Shown: positions 35,001 to 42,628, numbered from the stretch's first letter. The stretch is 64,000 nucleotides of DNA from Marinobacterium rhizophilum (GCF_024397915.1 NZ_CP073347.1:992001-1056000); one strand, 5' to 3'. The notes: generated from the letters alone by a model not told the origin. A program made the numbers and translations.

Positions 35001-35421
35001 GTGCACCGCCGAACAGGTTGGCCAGCCCCGCCGTGGCCACACCGCCGACAAAGAGCGCGCCGATGCGCTTCTTCAGCTTGCCAAGACCCGTGGCGGTCTT
35101 GTCTGCCTGGCGGTCGACGTCTTTGAGATCATCGCGGAACCGGCCCGTACCCCGGTGCGCCAGCTCGGCGCTTTTTACATAGCGGCCGTTGGCCTCGCGC
35201 ATGCGGCCGGACGTATCGATAAAGCGCCCGCCGGCCTTGTCGACCTCGGTGAGCTGGTTGCCGAACTTGTCGGTCTGGGTGACGGTTTTATCCAGCGACT
35301 CGCCCAGCTGTTCGGCCTGTTCACCGGTTTCTTGCACCTCATCACGAAACCCGGCCAGCGGCTTGCTGGCCAGGTTCCTGGCTTTGATAAGCAGATTGAG
35401 GGCAAGGTCGCGGGCGGACAT
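32077..35421 (-). CDS. Tail tape measure protein
   Basis: A 1114-residue protein. An N-terminal coiled coil (residues 1-110) precedes the conserved tape-measure core: FERQMNKVEAVTAASAEQMRQLTAAAEEAG, TQYTATQAGQGLEILARAGYNAQQSIGLLP, SYTGSQARARGLDLQQLTAVLDVLG and ARAGTGLRAILAQLEDP-like segments. Hydrophobic patches follow near residues 450-500, and long alanine/glutamine-rich helices extend to the end. It sets tail length; at roughly 0.15 nm per residue the tail would be near 165 nm, in the range of long non-contractile tails. It follows the tail-tube gene with only a hairpin between and no visible tail-assembly chaperone frame. Confidence 0.9.
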   Translation of the reverse strand: MSARDLALNLLIKARNLASKPLAGFRDEVQETGEQAEQLGESLDKTVTQTDKFGNQLTEVDKAGGRFIDTSGRMREANGRYVKSAELAHRGTGRFRDDLKDVDRQADKTATGLGKLKKRIGALFVGGVATAGLANLFGGALRSSAAFERQMNKVEAVTAASAEQMRQLTAAAEEAGATTQYTATQAGQGLEILARAGYNAQQSIGLLPTLLAVATAESLGLEEAAGLVSDTLSVMQLEVEKGGMAADVLALGSSLANTKMVDLGNAISYTGSQARARGLDLQQLTAVLDVLGKHALRGERAGTGLRAILAQLEDPASKASKELTKLGIPTGNFIEMIDALAKTGDRGKAAINAFGIEAGPALRALLAEGSEGIREFEAELRNADGAAKKMADTATDDLTGAWTGFGSAWDALRKILTNPLLVPLATEVGQLTAKMRELAADGSLRVFGEGLSFTLTRLSGAIQVIYNTVTFAIKGIGTFVSAVVFEIARTELALAKILNRLGIVADETVKKLEIEVGALGAVVENFARQGQQDLDDMGQGWRRLTGQVELSASESTAAQQTLQQETQNTGAAAKQAGEDAKAGADVAKAAAAELVTAFTDARTEGESTQAALQSLFENLNTASPDSIQVLGLALDQLRESGALTDAQIREGLAKTLSTLSTEQLAEFKQNAKQAFKEGEQGARSMALVVNSVLDASLIKLGVDVEEVRTGINRTGREAVQSFGTVVEQLQAAGIQGKEAAGIIRASFEKAFNQIENKAALDQLKAQLVASLKAGQISAQEYYTALAAIEQKYKELKATAEDSMFSQVKSLKGAEDQARKTARAVGDQAQSTADDTRQTQRNTDAQDKNTESVKRRSSAFTLAGLSVDELAAKSDALGRAAEAALMRIKTAQNGVDVRPFADAWWEADDSMKRLLAQYDKQQAAAQRMVASLQAGGAEAGRLAQQGTRALQGFTLLGEQDLSPLRHALNAARQTADQLTGSLSSTVAGLRDELDQLKGDTAAIDQRRYQSRLAELNTALADARARNNQAAVREAQEAIRLLQQANQLRQRQAQSTPARTGQATNLGGIPTASPQISNNTVTLQFSSRGQNYAINTDDAAAQALLERLADVGAVTR

Positions 35422-35451
35422 GGCGGTACCGGTTAGGTAGCTATACGGAAA

Positions 35452-35469
35452 GGGCCGGCAGGCCGGCCC
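35452..35469 (-). terminator. Perfect hairpin between tail tube and tape measure genes
   Basis: GGGCCGGC-AG-GCCGGCCC is a perfect 8-bp stem. On the transcribed (minus) strand it is followed by TTTCC. It could act as a partial terminator or mRNA-stabilising element that keeps the abundant tube message above that of the tape measure. Confidence 0.5.
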
Positions 35470-35513
35470 CTGCTGCTAAGGTGCGGGGTGTATTGCGTGG
35501 GGCCTATCCAGGC

Positions 35514-36269
35514 TCAGGCGCTTTCCTGATCCAGGTAGAAGGGCGCGGTCTCGCCATCGAGCAGCTTGATCTTGCCCGCGAGCGTGGCGCTGACGTATTC
35601 GCTGGCGAACAGATCCACCGCCTCGGTGGGTGCGACCACGGCTTCGGGGATCTGCAGCTTGACCGGCAAGCCGGTGGCCAGGTTGGTGCCGTCCAGGTAC
35701 AGCTTGACGCGGATGATCGAGCGGATAGCGCCCTTGATGCGGCTGCCGCTGATGGCGTTGTGGGTGTAATCCATCTTGATGTCGGTGCTGCTGCCGGTAT
35801 CCAGCACGCCATCCGGCGTGGTGCGGATCATGCCCAGGGCATAGTTGATTTCGTAGGCGGCGGCCGCGATACCGGTGACGCCATCGGACTCGAACACCGC
35901 GAGACCCGCGCTGGCCAGATTGCCCTGGGGCAGCTTGAGCCACTTGTTAGCCGCCGGCAGGGTGAAAGCCGCCGCCGACACGCTGGCGCTGGCCTGGTTG
36001 AGCACCTCAACATCGCCCAGCAATGCCAGGGCCAGCAGATCGGCGGGCTGGTCATCAATGGCGATGGTCAGTTCGGTGGGCTGGGGCAGCACCACGGAGT
36101 CGAGCACCTGGCCGTAGCTGGTCTTTTTCTTCGAGGTCCGGTCGACCGACTCTGACGGCGTATTGATCTGCAGCTGGGTGACGTTGATCGGGCCCACCAG
36201 ACCGGTGGAAACACCGGCATCGGTGAGGCGGTCGAAGTAGACGTCGCCGGCGAGTAGTAATCCAGACAT
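35514..36269 (-). CDS. Major tail tube protein
   Basis: A 251-residue protein: MSGLLLAGDVYFDRLTDAGVSTGLVGPINVTQLQINTPSESVDRTSKKK at the start, SVVLPQPTELTIAIDDQPADLLALALLGD, and a C-terminal IKGAIRSIIRVKLYLDGTNLATG ... VDLFASEYVSATLAGKIKLLDG. The design, with a beta sandwich and a long loop carrying ESVDRTSKKKTSYGQ, fits tube proteins of siphophages and of Mu-like phages with flexible tails. It is in the correct place between the Gp37-like gene and the tape measure. Only one tube gene and no sheath gene are present. Confidence 0.75.
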   Translation of the reverse strand: MSGLLLAGDVYFDRLTDAGVSTGLVGPINVTQLQINTPSESVDRTSKKKTSYGQVLDSVVLPQPTELTIAIDDQPADLLALALLGDVEVLNQASASVSAAAFTLPAANKWLKLPQGNLASAGLAVFESDGVTGIAAAAYEINYALGMIRTTPDGVLDTGSSTDIKMDYTHNAISGSRIKGAIRSIIRVKLYLDGTNLATGLPVKLQIPEAVVAPTEAVDLFASEYVSATLAGKIKLLDGETAPFYLDQESA

Positions 36270-36296
36270 GGCATAGCTCCTTAACGGTTGGCTTTT

Positions 36297-36716
36297 TTAA
36301 CGGTTGGCTTTGGTTCGAAACTTGAGGTTGAACGCCAGGGGGTAGTAGCCGAAGCCACCGCTGAAATAAGGTTTGGGGGCATTGGCCCGGGTGAGGTTGC
36401 CGAGCGGACCATGGTGGCCACAGAGGGTTTTGATCAGGGCGCTGATCAGGGGTCCGGCCTGGTTGCCATCGCGCACCTGGTGCACCGCCAGAATCACCAG
36501 CCAGGTCTGATCGGCGTGCCCCAGCGCCCCGCCCTGGGCGTTGTCCTGCACGCGGTCACCGAAGTAGATGACATGGGCCGCTGGCGTTACCTGGCTGTTC
36601 TCGGCCATGTCGGCCAGATCCGCGCTGACGTACACCTTGCGCAGCCCCTGCACCGCCTGCAGCGCGGCGACGATCGCGGGTTCCGCCGCCAGGTAGTCGT
36701 CTGCCAGCTGCTGCAT
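36297..36716 (-). CDS. Gp37-like head-tail completion protein
   Basis: A 139-residue protein (MQQLADDYLAAEPAIVAALQAVQGLRKVY, then PAAHVIYFGDRV and GHADQTWLVILAVHQVRDG, ending YFSGGFGYYPLAFNLKFRTKANR). It matches the small tail-terminator type proteins following the DUF1320 gene in Mu-like phages. Its ATG directly follows the TAG of the DUF1320 gene. It probably caps the tail tube at the head-proximal end. Confidence 0.75.
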   Translation of the reverse strand: MQQLADDYLAAEPAIVAALQAVQGLRKVYVSADLADMAENSQVTPAAHVIYFGDRVQDNAQGGALGHADQTWLVILAVHQVRDGNQAGPLISALIKTLCGHHGPLGNLTRANAPKPYFSGGFGYYPLAFNLKFRTKANR

Positions 36717-37145
36717 CTAGATAAACCCCTTGCTGTTGCCACGGCGGAACACATGGCCATCGGACTGGATCTCGGCCAGGTTCTGGCTCGGGCCCGCCTC
36801 GCCTTCGTCCTGCAGCCCCAGGCTCAGGTCGCCCTTGCCCAGCGCCGTGAGGAACTTGATCACCGCGTCGTAGCGCTTGGTCAGCTGCTCATCTGCCCGC
36901 ACGTCGTACAGCAGGAAGCGGGCGATATCGCAGCACAGCCGGTTCAACACCGCCGGCACGCTGGCCAGCGGCAGCTTGTAACGGCCGCCGATATAGCCGT
37001 CGATCTCGGCACTGGCATCGGCCAGCACCTGGTCGATCACGCTGGCGACAATGGCCCCAGCCGTACCGTCGCGATCGGTGAGGCTGATCAGCTCAGCCTC
37101 GCCGAAGCGCTGCACCAGATCGGCCTGGGTGGCGTAGACGGTCAT
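36717..37145 (-). CDS. DUF1320 (Mu Gp36-like) head-tail connector protein
   Basis: A 142-residue protein with the DUF1320 signature: MTVYATQADLVQRFGEAELISLTDRDG, VIDQVLADASAEIDGYIGGRYKLPL, LNRLCCDIARFLLYD and VIKFLTALGKGDLSLG. Members are helical adaptor proteins in Mu-like phages, similar to the gp6/gp15 connector fold. It sits in the expected order after the Gp35-like protein. Confidence 0.88.
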   Translation of the reverse strand: MTVYATQADLVQRFGEAELISLTDRDGTAGAIVASVIDQVLADASAEIDGYIGGRYKLPLASVPAVLNRLCCDIARFLLYDVRADEQLTKRYDAVIKFLTALGKGDLSLGLQDEGEAGPSQNLAEIQSDGHVFRRGNSKGFI

Positions 37146-37148
37146 CCG

Positions 37149-37571
37149 TTACGCCTCGCTGGCCTGCGCCTGGAACAGCTCCCAGGCATTGGCACGATCC
37201 GCAGCGCCCGTGCCCTTGGGGAACACCGCCGCCTTGGGCGTGCCGTCCTGGTTCCAGACGCTGGCATCTTCGGGATCGAGCCCGGCGATAATCTCGATCA
37301 GCGGCTGCAGCAGGTGATCCCCTGGCGCGCCCGCTAGGCGGTCAGAAAGAACACCTGGCACCAGGGCCCCTTGCGGCTCAGCAGGCGCACTTGCCGGCGC
37401 ACCGTCTGCAGCGCTATCGGGGATGATCGCCACTGCCAGACGCGGCTCAGCCTTGAGCTGTTCCAGTTGTTTGGCGCTGAAAAAATCGTCTGGATAAGTC
37501 TTGGCAACCATCGAGTGAGCGATACCAGCACGGCGAAAGCCCTCGACAGCAGATGAAATACGAATCGACAT
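37149..37571 (-). CDS. Mu Gp35-like (HI1506-related) protein
   Basis: A 140-residue protein starting MSIRISSAVEGFRRAGIAHSMVAKTYPDDFFSAKQLEQLKAEPRLAVAII. The N-terminal part matches the short HI1506-related domain found in Mu-like phages after the capsid gene. The middle is alanine/proline rich, and the C-terminus (ADRANAWELFQAQASEA) is helical. AGGGGA lies about eight bases before the ATG. It is a probable minor head or head-tail protein. Confidence 0.75.
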   Translation of the reverse strand: MSIRISSAVEGFRRAGIAHSMVAKTYPDDFFSAKQLEQLKAEPRLAVAIIPDSAADGAPASAPAEPQGALVPGVLSDRLAGAPGDHLLQPLIEIIAGLDPEDASVWNQDGTPKAAVFPKGTGAADRANAWELFQAQASEA

Positions 37572-37657
37572 TGCATACTTCCCCTACTTTAAAGAGACCA
37601 GGTTTAAGGGCCGGCCGGCCACACGTGGGTGGGGCCGTCCGGTTCAGCGGCCGGGGC

Positions 37658-38551
37658 TTATTCCAGCCATGGCACCACTTTCACCTCAACGGCCTGCCAG
37701 TTGGTATTGCTGCCGCCGTTGGCCAGGCGCTCTGCCGCAACCACGGCATTGGCGTTGGCTCGGTTAGACGGCCCCACAACCAGCACCTTGGGCATGATGC
37801 CCAGCGGGCGACCCTTGTCGGACTTGAGCCCCCCCATCGCGGCCATCGCGGCATCAAAATTGGTCGCGTTCAACACTGCTTTGGAGCCAAACGCCATCTG
37901 CCAGAAGCCAAAGCCTGCGTTGACGCGGGCATCCACGCCGTAGAGGTATTCGTCGGCCATGAACACATGGTCGCTGTTGCCGGCATCGGTCTTGGCGATA
38001 AGGCGGTACTCGCGCCGGCGCTGGAAGATCAAGGGTTTCAACGGGCGGCCGGTATCCAGCAGGAACCAGGCGGGGCTGGAACCGGCCTGCATGTTGCTGA
38101 CCGAGGCGGCGCTTTCGCCCTCGCCCACCGGGTGATCGGTGTCGAAAAAGTACTGGCCGTCGTAGCACGGGGTGCTGAAGCCGGCGGCCAGCAGCGCGAA
38201 CACCAGTTCATCCGGGTGGGTGGCGGCGGCGTATCCCATGTCCTGGAACTTAGGCATCAGCACGCCATAGGCATCGTCTTCGATGCGCTCGGCCGGGATA
38301 CCCTCGGTGGCCTCGAACTTCTTGTTCTTCAGCGAGTAGTCGTACACCTTCAGGCGGTTGACCTGGCGATCGCCCAGCCACTCGCGCAGGCGGCTGAACT
38401 CGCCCAGCCAGCTGTAATCTTCCTGAGCAGTGGTCGACGGCACCAGGGTGGCGACCTCCTTCCACAGCGGCGCGTAGGACGCCCGCCCCTGCTGGAACGC
38501 GGCGTTAACCGCGCTGTAAAGCGCTTTCAAGGCGCTGGGGGAAATGTTCAT
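37658..38551 (-). CDS. Major capsid protein (Mu GpT family)
   Basis: A 297-residue protein of the Mu-like prophage major head subunit family. Typical segments are ISPSALKALYSAVNAAFQQG, YSWLGEFSRLREWLGDRQV, FEATEGIPAERIEDDAYGVLMPKFQDMG, DTDHPVGE, RPLKPLIFQRRREYRLIAKTD and the closing NTNWQAVEVKVVPWL. This assembles into the HK97-fold shell. It is followed by small connector genes and preceded by decoration and protease/scaffold genes, as in Mu. Confidence 0.93.
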   Translation of the reverse strand: MNISPSALKALYSAVNAAFQQGRASYAPLWKEVATLVPSTTAQEDYSWLGEFSRLREWLGDRQVNRLKVYDYSLKNKKFEATEGIPAERIEDDAYGVLMPKFQDMGYAAATHPDELVFALLAAGFSTPCYDGQYFFDTDHPVGEGESAASVSNMQAGSSPAWFLLDTGRPLKPLIFQRRREYRLIAKTDAGNSDHVFMADEYLYGVDARVNAGFGFWQMAFGSKAVLNATNFDAAMAAMGGLKSDKGRPLGIMPKVLVVGPSNRANANAVVAAERLANGGSNTNWQAVEVKVVPWLE

Positions 38552-38592
38552 GCGTTATGTCTCCTGAGCATTAAGGCGAGGTTTAACCGCTG

Positions 38593-38976
38593 TTAAACGC
38601 CGATATCGATCCAGACGCCGTCGCTGTCGACCTGGGTGATGGTGCCGGCGGCCGGGCGGCTGGCGGTGGCGTCGTCGGACGACACCGTGCTGGCATCCAC
38701 CCAGTAGGCGGTGGCGCCCACCATGGCGGCGGTGATGTCGGCGGCGTTATTGATGAACTTGTGTTCACCGGTGACCACCTCGGCATGCACATCGCCGTTG
38801 GCGCCGGTGCTGTTGTCTGCCCCCAGGGTGGTGACCCCCACGCTGGTGCCGCTGCCGCCCGACACCGGGGTCAGGTAGCCGCTGGCCAGCAGTGCCGGCT
38901 CGTTCTGGCTCAGCACAGTGGCCGCCTTCACCGGGTAGGCGCGCTTGCGCCCCAAACGCTCTGCAATAGCTCCCAT
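38593..38976 (-). CDS. Head decoration-like protein
   Basis: A 127-residue protein with threonine, glycine and alanine-rich beta segments (SGGSGTSVGVTTLGADNSTGANGDVHAEVVTGEHKF). Its position between the protease/scaffold and the major capsid gene matches small capsid-decorating proteins of Mu-like phages. The start ATG overlaps the stop of the preceding gene at 38976. Function is assigned by position and composition. Confidence 0.65.
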   Translation of the reverse strand: MGAIAERLGRKRAYPVKAATVLSQNEPALLASGYLTPVSGGSGTSVGVTTLGADNSTGANGDVHAEVVTGEHKFINNAADITAAMVGATAYWVDASTVSSDDATASRPAAGTITQVDSDGVWIDIGV

Positions 38977-40160
38977 CAGTTCAGCTCCTGCTTGGATTTA
39001 AGGAAGTCTTCACGGCTCAGGCCCGTGGCCTTGAGCACCGCCAGATCCTCGGCACTCAGGTCGTCGTCTTTGGCTTTGTCCTTGGGCGGTGCCTTGTCGT
39101 GGGACTGGTGGCCCTTGAGTGCGGCCACCGCCGGGCGCGCCTCGATCAGCGCCTTCAACGCCGCCACACCCTGCTGGGCGGCGAACTGCTGCAGGTAATC
39201 CTGCTCGGCGGCCAGCACGCGACCTTCGCTGCGGGCATCCTTGAGCAGCTGCTCGACGCTGGTCTGGTCGCTGCCGGCCTTAAGCGTGGCCATTTCAGTG
39301 ACCAGGGCGTTGTAGGTGGCGGCCGGCACGTATCGGGACAGATCGACATCCTTGTCCTTTCCTTTGGCATCGCTGGCATTGGCCTTGAGCGTCGCCACTT
39401 CGGTTTCCAGTGCCTTGCCCTGGTCGGCCTGGCTCTGCAGGGCCGACAGTGCCGCGAGTGCTGCACTGCCCTGCGCGTCGGTCAGTTCGCCGTCGTCCGC
39501 GATCTCGATGCCGAGCGTGGCCAGCAGTGTGCGCATTGCTTTGTTCATGGGGTGCTGCTCCTGTTCATTGGGGGGCAAAGGTGCCGGGTGAGTGGGTGCC
39601 AGTTGAAGGGGTAGCCGGTTAAGGCGGGCGCTCAGTGCCTCCAGCGCCTGCAGGCCATCAATGCCGGGGCGATTGACCAGGGCCGCGCTGTGCATCAGCA
39701 AGGGCGTGCCGGTGTCCTTGTCGTAGGAGAAAACGGCAGACAGGTATTTGTATTCGCCGTTCTGGATATGATCGCGGGCACGGGCGGTCCACTGCGGGCG
39801 AATCCATAGCCCGGAACCTTCCCGCCACTCCATGTCCTTGAACCAGGCAGCGGCGGGCGCCGGCTGGCCGTTGGTCTCTGAATAGAGGGTCTGGTGTTCG
39901 TAGTCGATGACAAAGTCATTGGCAGCGGCCGTCGCCTGGGCAATCAGCCTTGCAGCAATGTCGGCATCGATCTGCCACTGCCCGCCCGGCACATCGAACG
40001 GACGGCCATCGATGGCGCTGAAGCGCCCTGCCGGCAGCAGCTGCTGCCAGCCGTTGCCGTCAGCGGCGAGGTCGAGCGCCAGCGCCGCCACCGAAGACTC
40101 GGTGCGGGCACTGAGGGCGGCCAGGCCAGGGATGACTGTGTGGGGTTTGAATGTGCTCAT
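38976..40160 (-). CDS. Head maturation protease and scaffold (Mu Gp32/I-Z type)
   Basis: A 394-residue protein with an N-terminal protease (residues 1-170) and a C-terminal scaffold. FVIDYEHQT (residues 83-91) and YKYLSAVF carry the expected catalytic H and S. The C-terminal half is helical and charged (coiled-coil stretches around residues 220-330) and is expected to template capsid assembly. An internal ATG near the junction (MNKAMRTLLATLGIEIADDGE) could give a separate scaffold product, as Mu Z does. The ATG lies inside a perfect 14-bp inverted repeat (40155-40183), and no Shine-Dalgarno is seen. Confidence 0.88.
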   Translation of the reverse strand: MSTFKPHTVIPGLAALSARTESSVAALALDLAADGNGWQQLLPAGRFSAIDGRPFDVPGGQWQIDADIAARLIAQATAAANDFVIDYEHQTLYSETNGQPAPAAAWFKDMEWREGSGLWIRPQWTARARDHIQNGEYKYLSAVFSYDKDTGTPLLMHSAALVNRPGIDGLQALEALSARLNRLPLQLAPTHPAPLPPNEQEQHPMNKAMRTLLATLGIEIADDGELTDAQGSAALAALSALQSQADQGKALETEVATLKANASDAKGKDKDVDLSRYVPAATYNALVTEMATLKAGSDQTSVEQLLKDARSEGRVLAAEQDYLQQFAAQQGVAALKALIEARPAVAALKGHQSHDKAPPKDKAKDDDLSAEDLAVLKATGLSREDFLKSKQELN

Positions 40161-40183
40161 ACCGCCATGATGGCGGTATGAGC
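40155..40183 (-). promoter_or_regulatory. Perfect 14-bp inverted repeat covering the protease start codon
   Basis: GCTCATACCGCCAT and its exact complement are separated by one base. Read on the minus strand, the protease ATG (40160-40158) is in the 3' arm. A second ATG in the same arm opens a three-codon frame whose TGA overlaps the true start as ATGA. Folding of the mRNA would hide the start. Confidence 0.6.
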
Positions 40184-40190
40184 GGGGGAA

Positions 40191-40212
40191 GTGGTTTAAC
40201 GTGGGTTGGAGG
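40191..40212 (-). repeat. 22-bp shared box, copy at the protease gene
   Basis: The plus strand reads GTGGTTTAACGTGGG and on to TTGGAGG. All 22 bases are identical to 49577-49598. In both places it lies directly 5' of a late gene and its start-covering hairpin, and directly next to cargo genes. TGAATACAG follows further out at both sites. Confidence 0.7.
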
Positions 40213-40252
40213 TTTTGTGCTTAAAGCTTTAGCTTGAACTTCTGAATACAGC

Positions 40253-40807
40253 TCAATCTGCCTTCCTATAAAATTTTGCAGGCATACCGAACCAAACTTC
40301 ACTGTCAGGGACGTCCTTCCTCACCTGGGAGCAAGCGCCAATTTCTGCGTTTTCCCCAATTGTTACAGACGGCATGATCACGACACTAGCACCAAAGCGT
40401 GAGCCTTTCTTAAGGTACCCCGTTGCTTTTTGGTTATTGTTTGTAAGATCAGGCGTATCTGTCACTACGAAGGCATATTTCATAATTACGTCATCTTCGA
40501 CGATAGTGTTGGCCGACAACGTACAGCGGCTACCCATCGTAACGCTGTCTCCCAATGCACAGTTATCACGGATTTCACAGTAAGAAGTAAATGAACAGTT
40601 ACTACCTATAACAACATTCTTTCCGACCTTCGTATACGTGCCTATTCTAGTATTACTTCCTATTTTACTGCCTTCCAATATCATGACGTAGTCCTCAACA
40701 ACCACCCCGTCTGCTAACTCAACATTGTCTTCTACAATGCAGAACCTGCCAATTTTAACACTGGCAGATACTTTAGCTTTTTCCGATATTATGCTCATTC
40801 TTGACAT
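40253..40807 (-). CDS. Left-handed beta-helix acetyltransferase (prophage cargo)
   Basis: A 184-residue hexapeptide-repeat protein (SISEKAKVSASVKIGRFCIVEDNVELADGVVVEDYV and so on), the fold of LbH acyltransferases such as WbbJ and sugar O-acetyltransferases. The C-terminus has GASVVIMPSVTIGENAEIGACSQV and the closing WFGMPAKFY, typical of acetyl-CoA-dependent members. It lies 12 bases after the 315-residue partner gene with AAGGAA upstream. The DNA is clearly richer in A+T than the head genes around it. It may alter host surface polysaccharide; substrate is unknown. Confidence 0.8.
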   Translation of the reverse strand: MSRMSIISEKAKVSASVKIGRFCIVEDNVELADGVVVEDYVMILEGSKIGSNTRIGTYTKVGKNVVIGSNCSFTSYCEIRDNCALGDSVTMGSRCTLSANTIVEDDVIMKYAFVVTDTPDLTNNNQKATGYLKKGSRFGASVVIMPSVTIGENAEIGACSQVRKDVPDSEVWFGMPAKFYRKAD

Positions 40808-40819
40808 GGTACATTCCTT

Positions 40820-41767
40820 TTAATCTAACTGTTTTGGCACACCGGATAACCTCGTCTGATCAGGAGTCGAACGCTTTGCAGGCACTCCCATAAGTAGGCA
40901 TCCTTTTTCCTCACAATCCTTCACCACCACCGCTCCAGCCCCAACAACTGTGCATTCGGCCAGTTTCGTCTGGGGCCGAACAACAGCCCCAGACCCCAGA
41001 AAGCATTGATTACCCAAAGTCACATTTCCAGCGATAGATACGTTATTCGCGAAGTGGCATTCATCTCCTACCTTTGCTCCATGTCCAATTTTACTGCCAT
41101 GGGCAATAACGCAACCTCTACCAATCACAGTGGACTCGTTGATCGACCCTCTAACAACAGAAATATCGCTTCCTAGGAAGCTTCCTCTACCTATCAGGGT
41201 ATAACCTGTCTGAGGTTGGATTACACGCTCCCGCGTTTCCGGATCCCATATCCAGGCAACACCTGTCGCACCAATCGTAGAGTGAGGCTCAACTACGACA
41301 TCTTCCTCAATCGTAGTGCCACTCATTATAGTCACATGAGAATGTAGCCTCACCCCAGATTTAATTTCACAATTTTCCACTACGCAATAAGGCCCAATAT
41401 AAGCATCGGGAGATATGATAGCGTTGGGGTCTACGATAGCAGTTTCGTGAATTCCAGACTTTTTCTTTTTATCAGTTAGCAAGAGAGCTGACAACTTATA
41501 AAAAACTAGCTGAGGGTCTTCTACCGCTATAGTAATATTCCCTTCACAGCCATAATCATTCTCAACGCATAAAATGATAGAATTCTTAATTAGGGGTTTA
41601 TTTTTAAAACCACCCACAAAAAAGAATATCCCATAATCGCCAATCTCCCTCAAGCTTTTGAACGAATACCCGCGTTCACTATGTGGGGTTGAGACTCTAT
41701 ATGGAATTCGAAGTTGATCTAGCGAAGCTAGTACGGTATCGAGACTAAATTCTTTTCCCTCGAACAT
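40820..41767 (-). CDS. LpxD-like acyltransferase with N-terminal domain (prophage cargo)
   Basis: A 315-residue protein. Residues 1-110 form an LpxD-like N-terminal domain (SFKSLREIGDYGIFFFVGG, NITIAVEDPQLVFYKLSALLL). Residues 112-300 are hexapeptide repeats: SPDAYIGPYCVVENCEIKSGVRLHSHVTIMSG, VVEPHSTIGATGVAW, GCVIAHGSKIGHGAKVGDECHFANNVSIAG. It resembles UDP-3-O-acylglucosamine N-acyltransferase, but the catalytic HxxxxH region is not clearly the same, so it more likely acylates a sugar nucleotide for surface glycans. GGGAG lies seven bases before the ATG. Low G+C and position mark it as acquired cargo. Confidence 0.78.
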   Translation of the reverse strand: MFEGKEFSLDTVLASLDQLRIPYRVSTPHSERGYSFKSLREIGDYGIFFFVGGFKNKPLIKNSIILCVENDYGCEGNITIAVEDPQLVFYKLSALLLTDKKKKSGIHETAIVDPNAIISPDAYIGPYCVVENCEIKSGVRLHSHVTIMSGTTIEEDVVVEPHSTIGATGVAWIWDPETRERVIQPQTGYTLIGRGSFLGSDISVVRGSINESTVIGRGCVIAHGSKIGHGAKVGDECHFANNVSIAGNVTLGNQCFLGSGAVVRPQTKLAECTVVGAGAVVVKDCEEKGCLLMGVPAKRSTPDQTRLSGVPKQLD

Positions 41768-42009
41768 TTTGACTCCCTGCTACTAGATTGAAGCATCACC
41801 GATCTATCGATCGAGATTACACCTTAGATATAACGAGAGCCAGCCAAGAGCGCTGTGTAGCCTTCTCTATGTGCGTAATTTGTTCTCTCAAGAGCTCAGC
41901 CCGCCCGGTCAACGCTTCTCAAACCCTGTTTAATCTCCCACAGACTCGTTTAACGCCGTCCGACCCATGCAACGATACCCCGCCACCCTTACGTCGCTTA
42001 GAACGGCTC

Positions 42010-42627
42010 TCAGGCGCCCAGCATCATGGATAGGATCTCGTCCTCCAGGATCTCCAGCACCTCGCGCTCGTCATCCTTGCCGAGCCCCAGGTAAGGCCGG
42101 GCCGGGGTGTTGCCGGCGAAGCTGTGGGCGCGCACATTGGACCAGACCGGAAACTTCAGCATCTGTCCGAACGCCTGGGTCACCAGGCGCTGGTGCGCGG
42201 GCACCTGTATCTGCATGCCCTGGGTGCCGAACTGGTGGGCGGCGGCGTAGTCCTGGGTGGCAGGCCCGGTGCTGACACCGGCCTCGTCCTTGCCCCAGAA
42301 CGGATAGAGGGTATCGCGCAGGTGCAGGGTGGCACCGTGCAGCGTCTTGCCCGGGATCGGCAGTGCGGTGCGCGAGCCGCCGATGTTGTAGCCCTGATCC
42401 TTCTGCGCCTGGGTGGCGGGCGATACCTTGGCCCAGGCGACGCCATCGGGCCCCTGCTCGCTGTCGAAGTGGTCACGGGTGCGGCGGTGCAGGTACTCGG
42501 CGATCTCGATGTTTACCGGGGTCAGGTCGCTGGTCAGCGCGATCAGCCGATTGATGGTGCTCTGCAGGTTGCCATCGTCGTATTCAACGCTCAGGCTATT
42601 CTCGATACGGGTACGGGCACCGGCCAT
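42010..42627 (-). CDS. Mu GpG-like virion morphogenesis protein
   Basis: A 205-residue protein of the phage virion morphogenesis family: ALTSDLTPVNIEIAEYLHRRTRDHFDSEQGPDGVAWAKVSPATQAQK, LHLRDTLYPFWGKDEAGV, YAAAHQFGTQGMQIQVPAHQRL and PARPYLGLGKDDEREVLEILEDEI. These proteins connect or terminate the tail. It starts one base after the F-like gene stop and would normally be followed by the protease gene, but here the acyltransferase cargo intervenes. The 41768-42009 stretch between has no gene. Confidence 0.85.
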   Translation of the reverse strand: MAGARTRIENSLSVEYDDGNLQSTINRLIALTSDLTPVNIEIAEYLHRRTRDHFDSEQGPDGVAWAKVSPATQAQKDQGYNIGGSRTALPIPGKTLHGATLHLRDTLYPFWGKDEAGVSTGPATQDYAAAHQFGTQGMQIQVPAHQRLVTQAFGQMLKFPVWSNVRAHSFAGNTPARPYLGLGKDDEREVLEILEDEILSMMLGA

Positions 42628-42628
42628 G

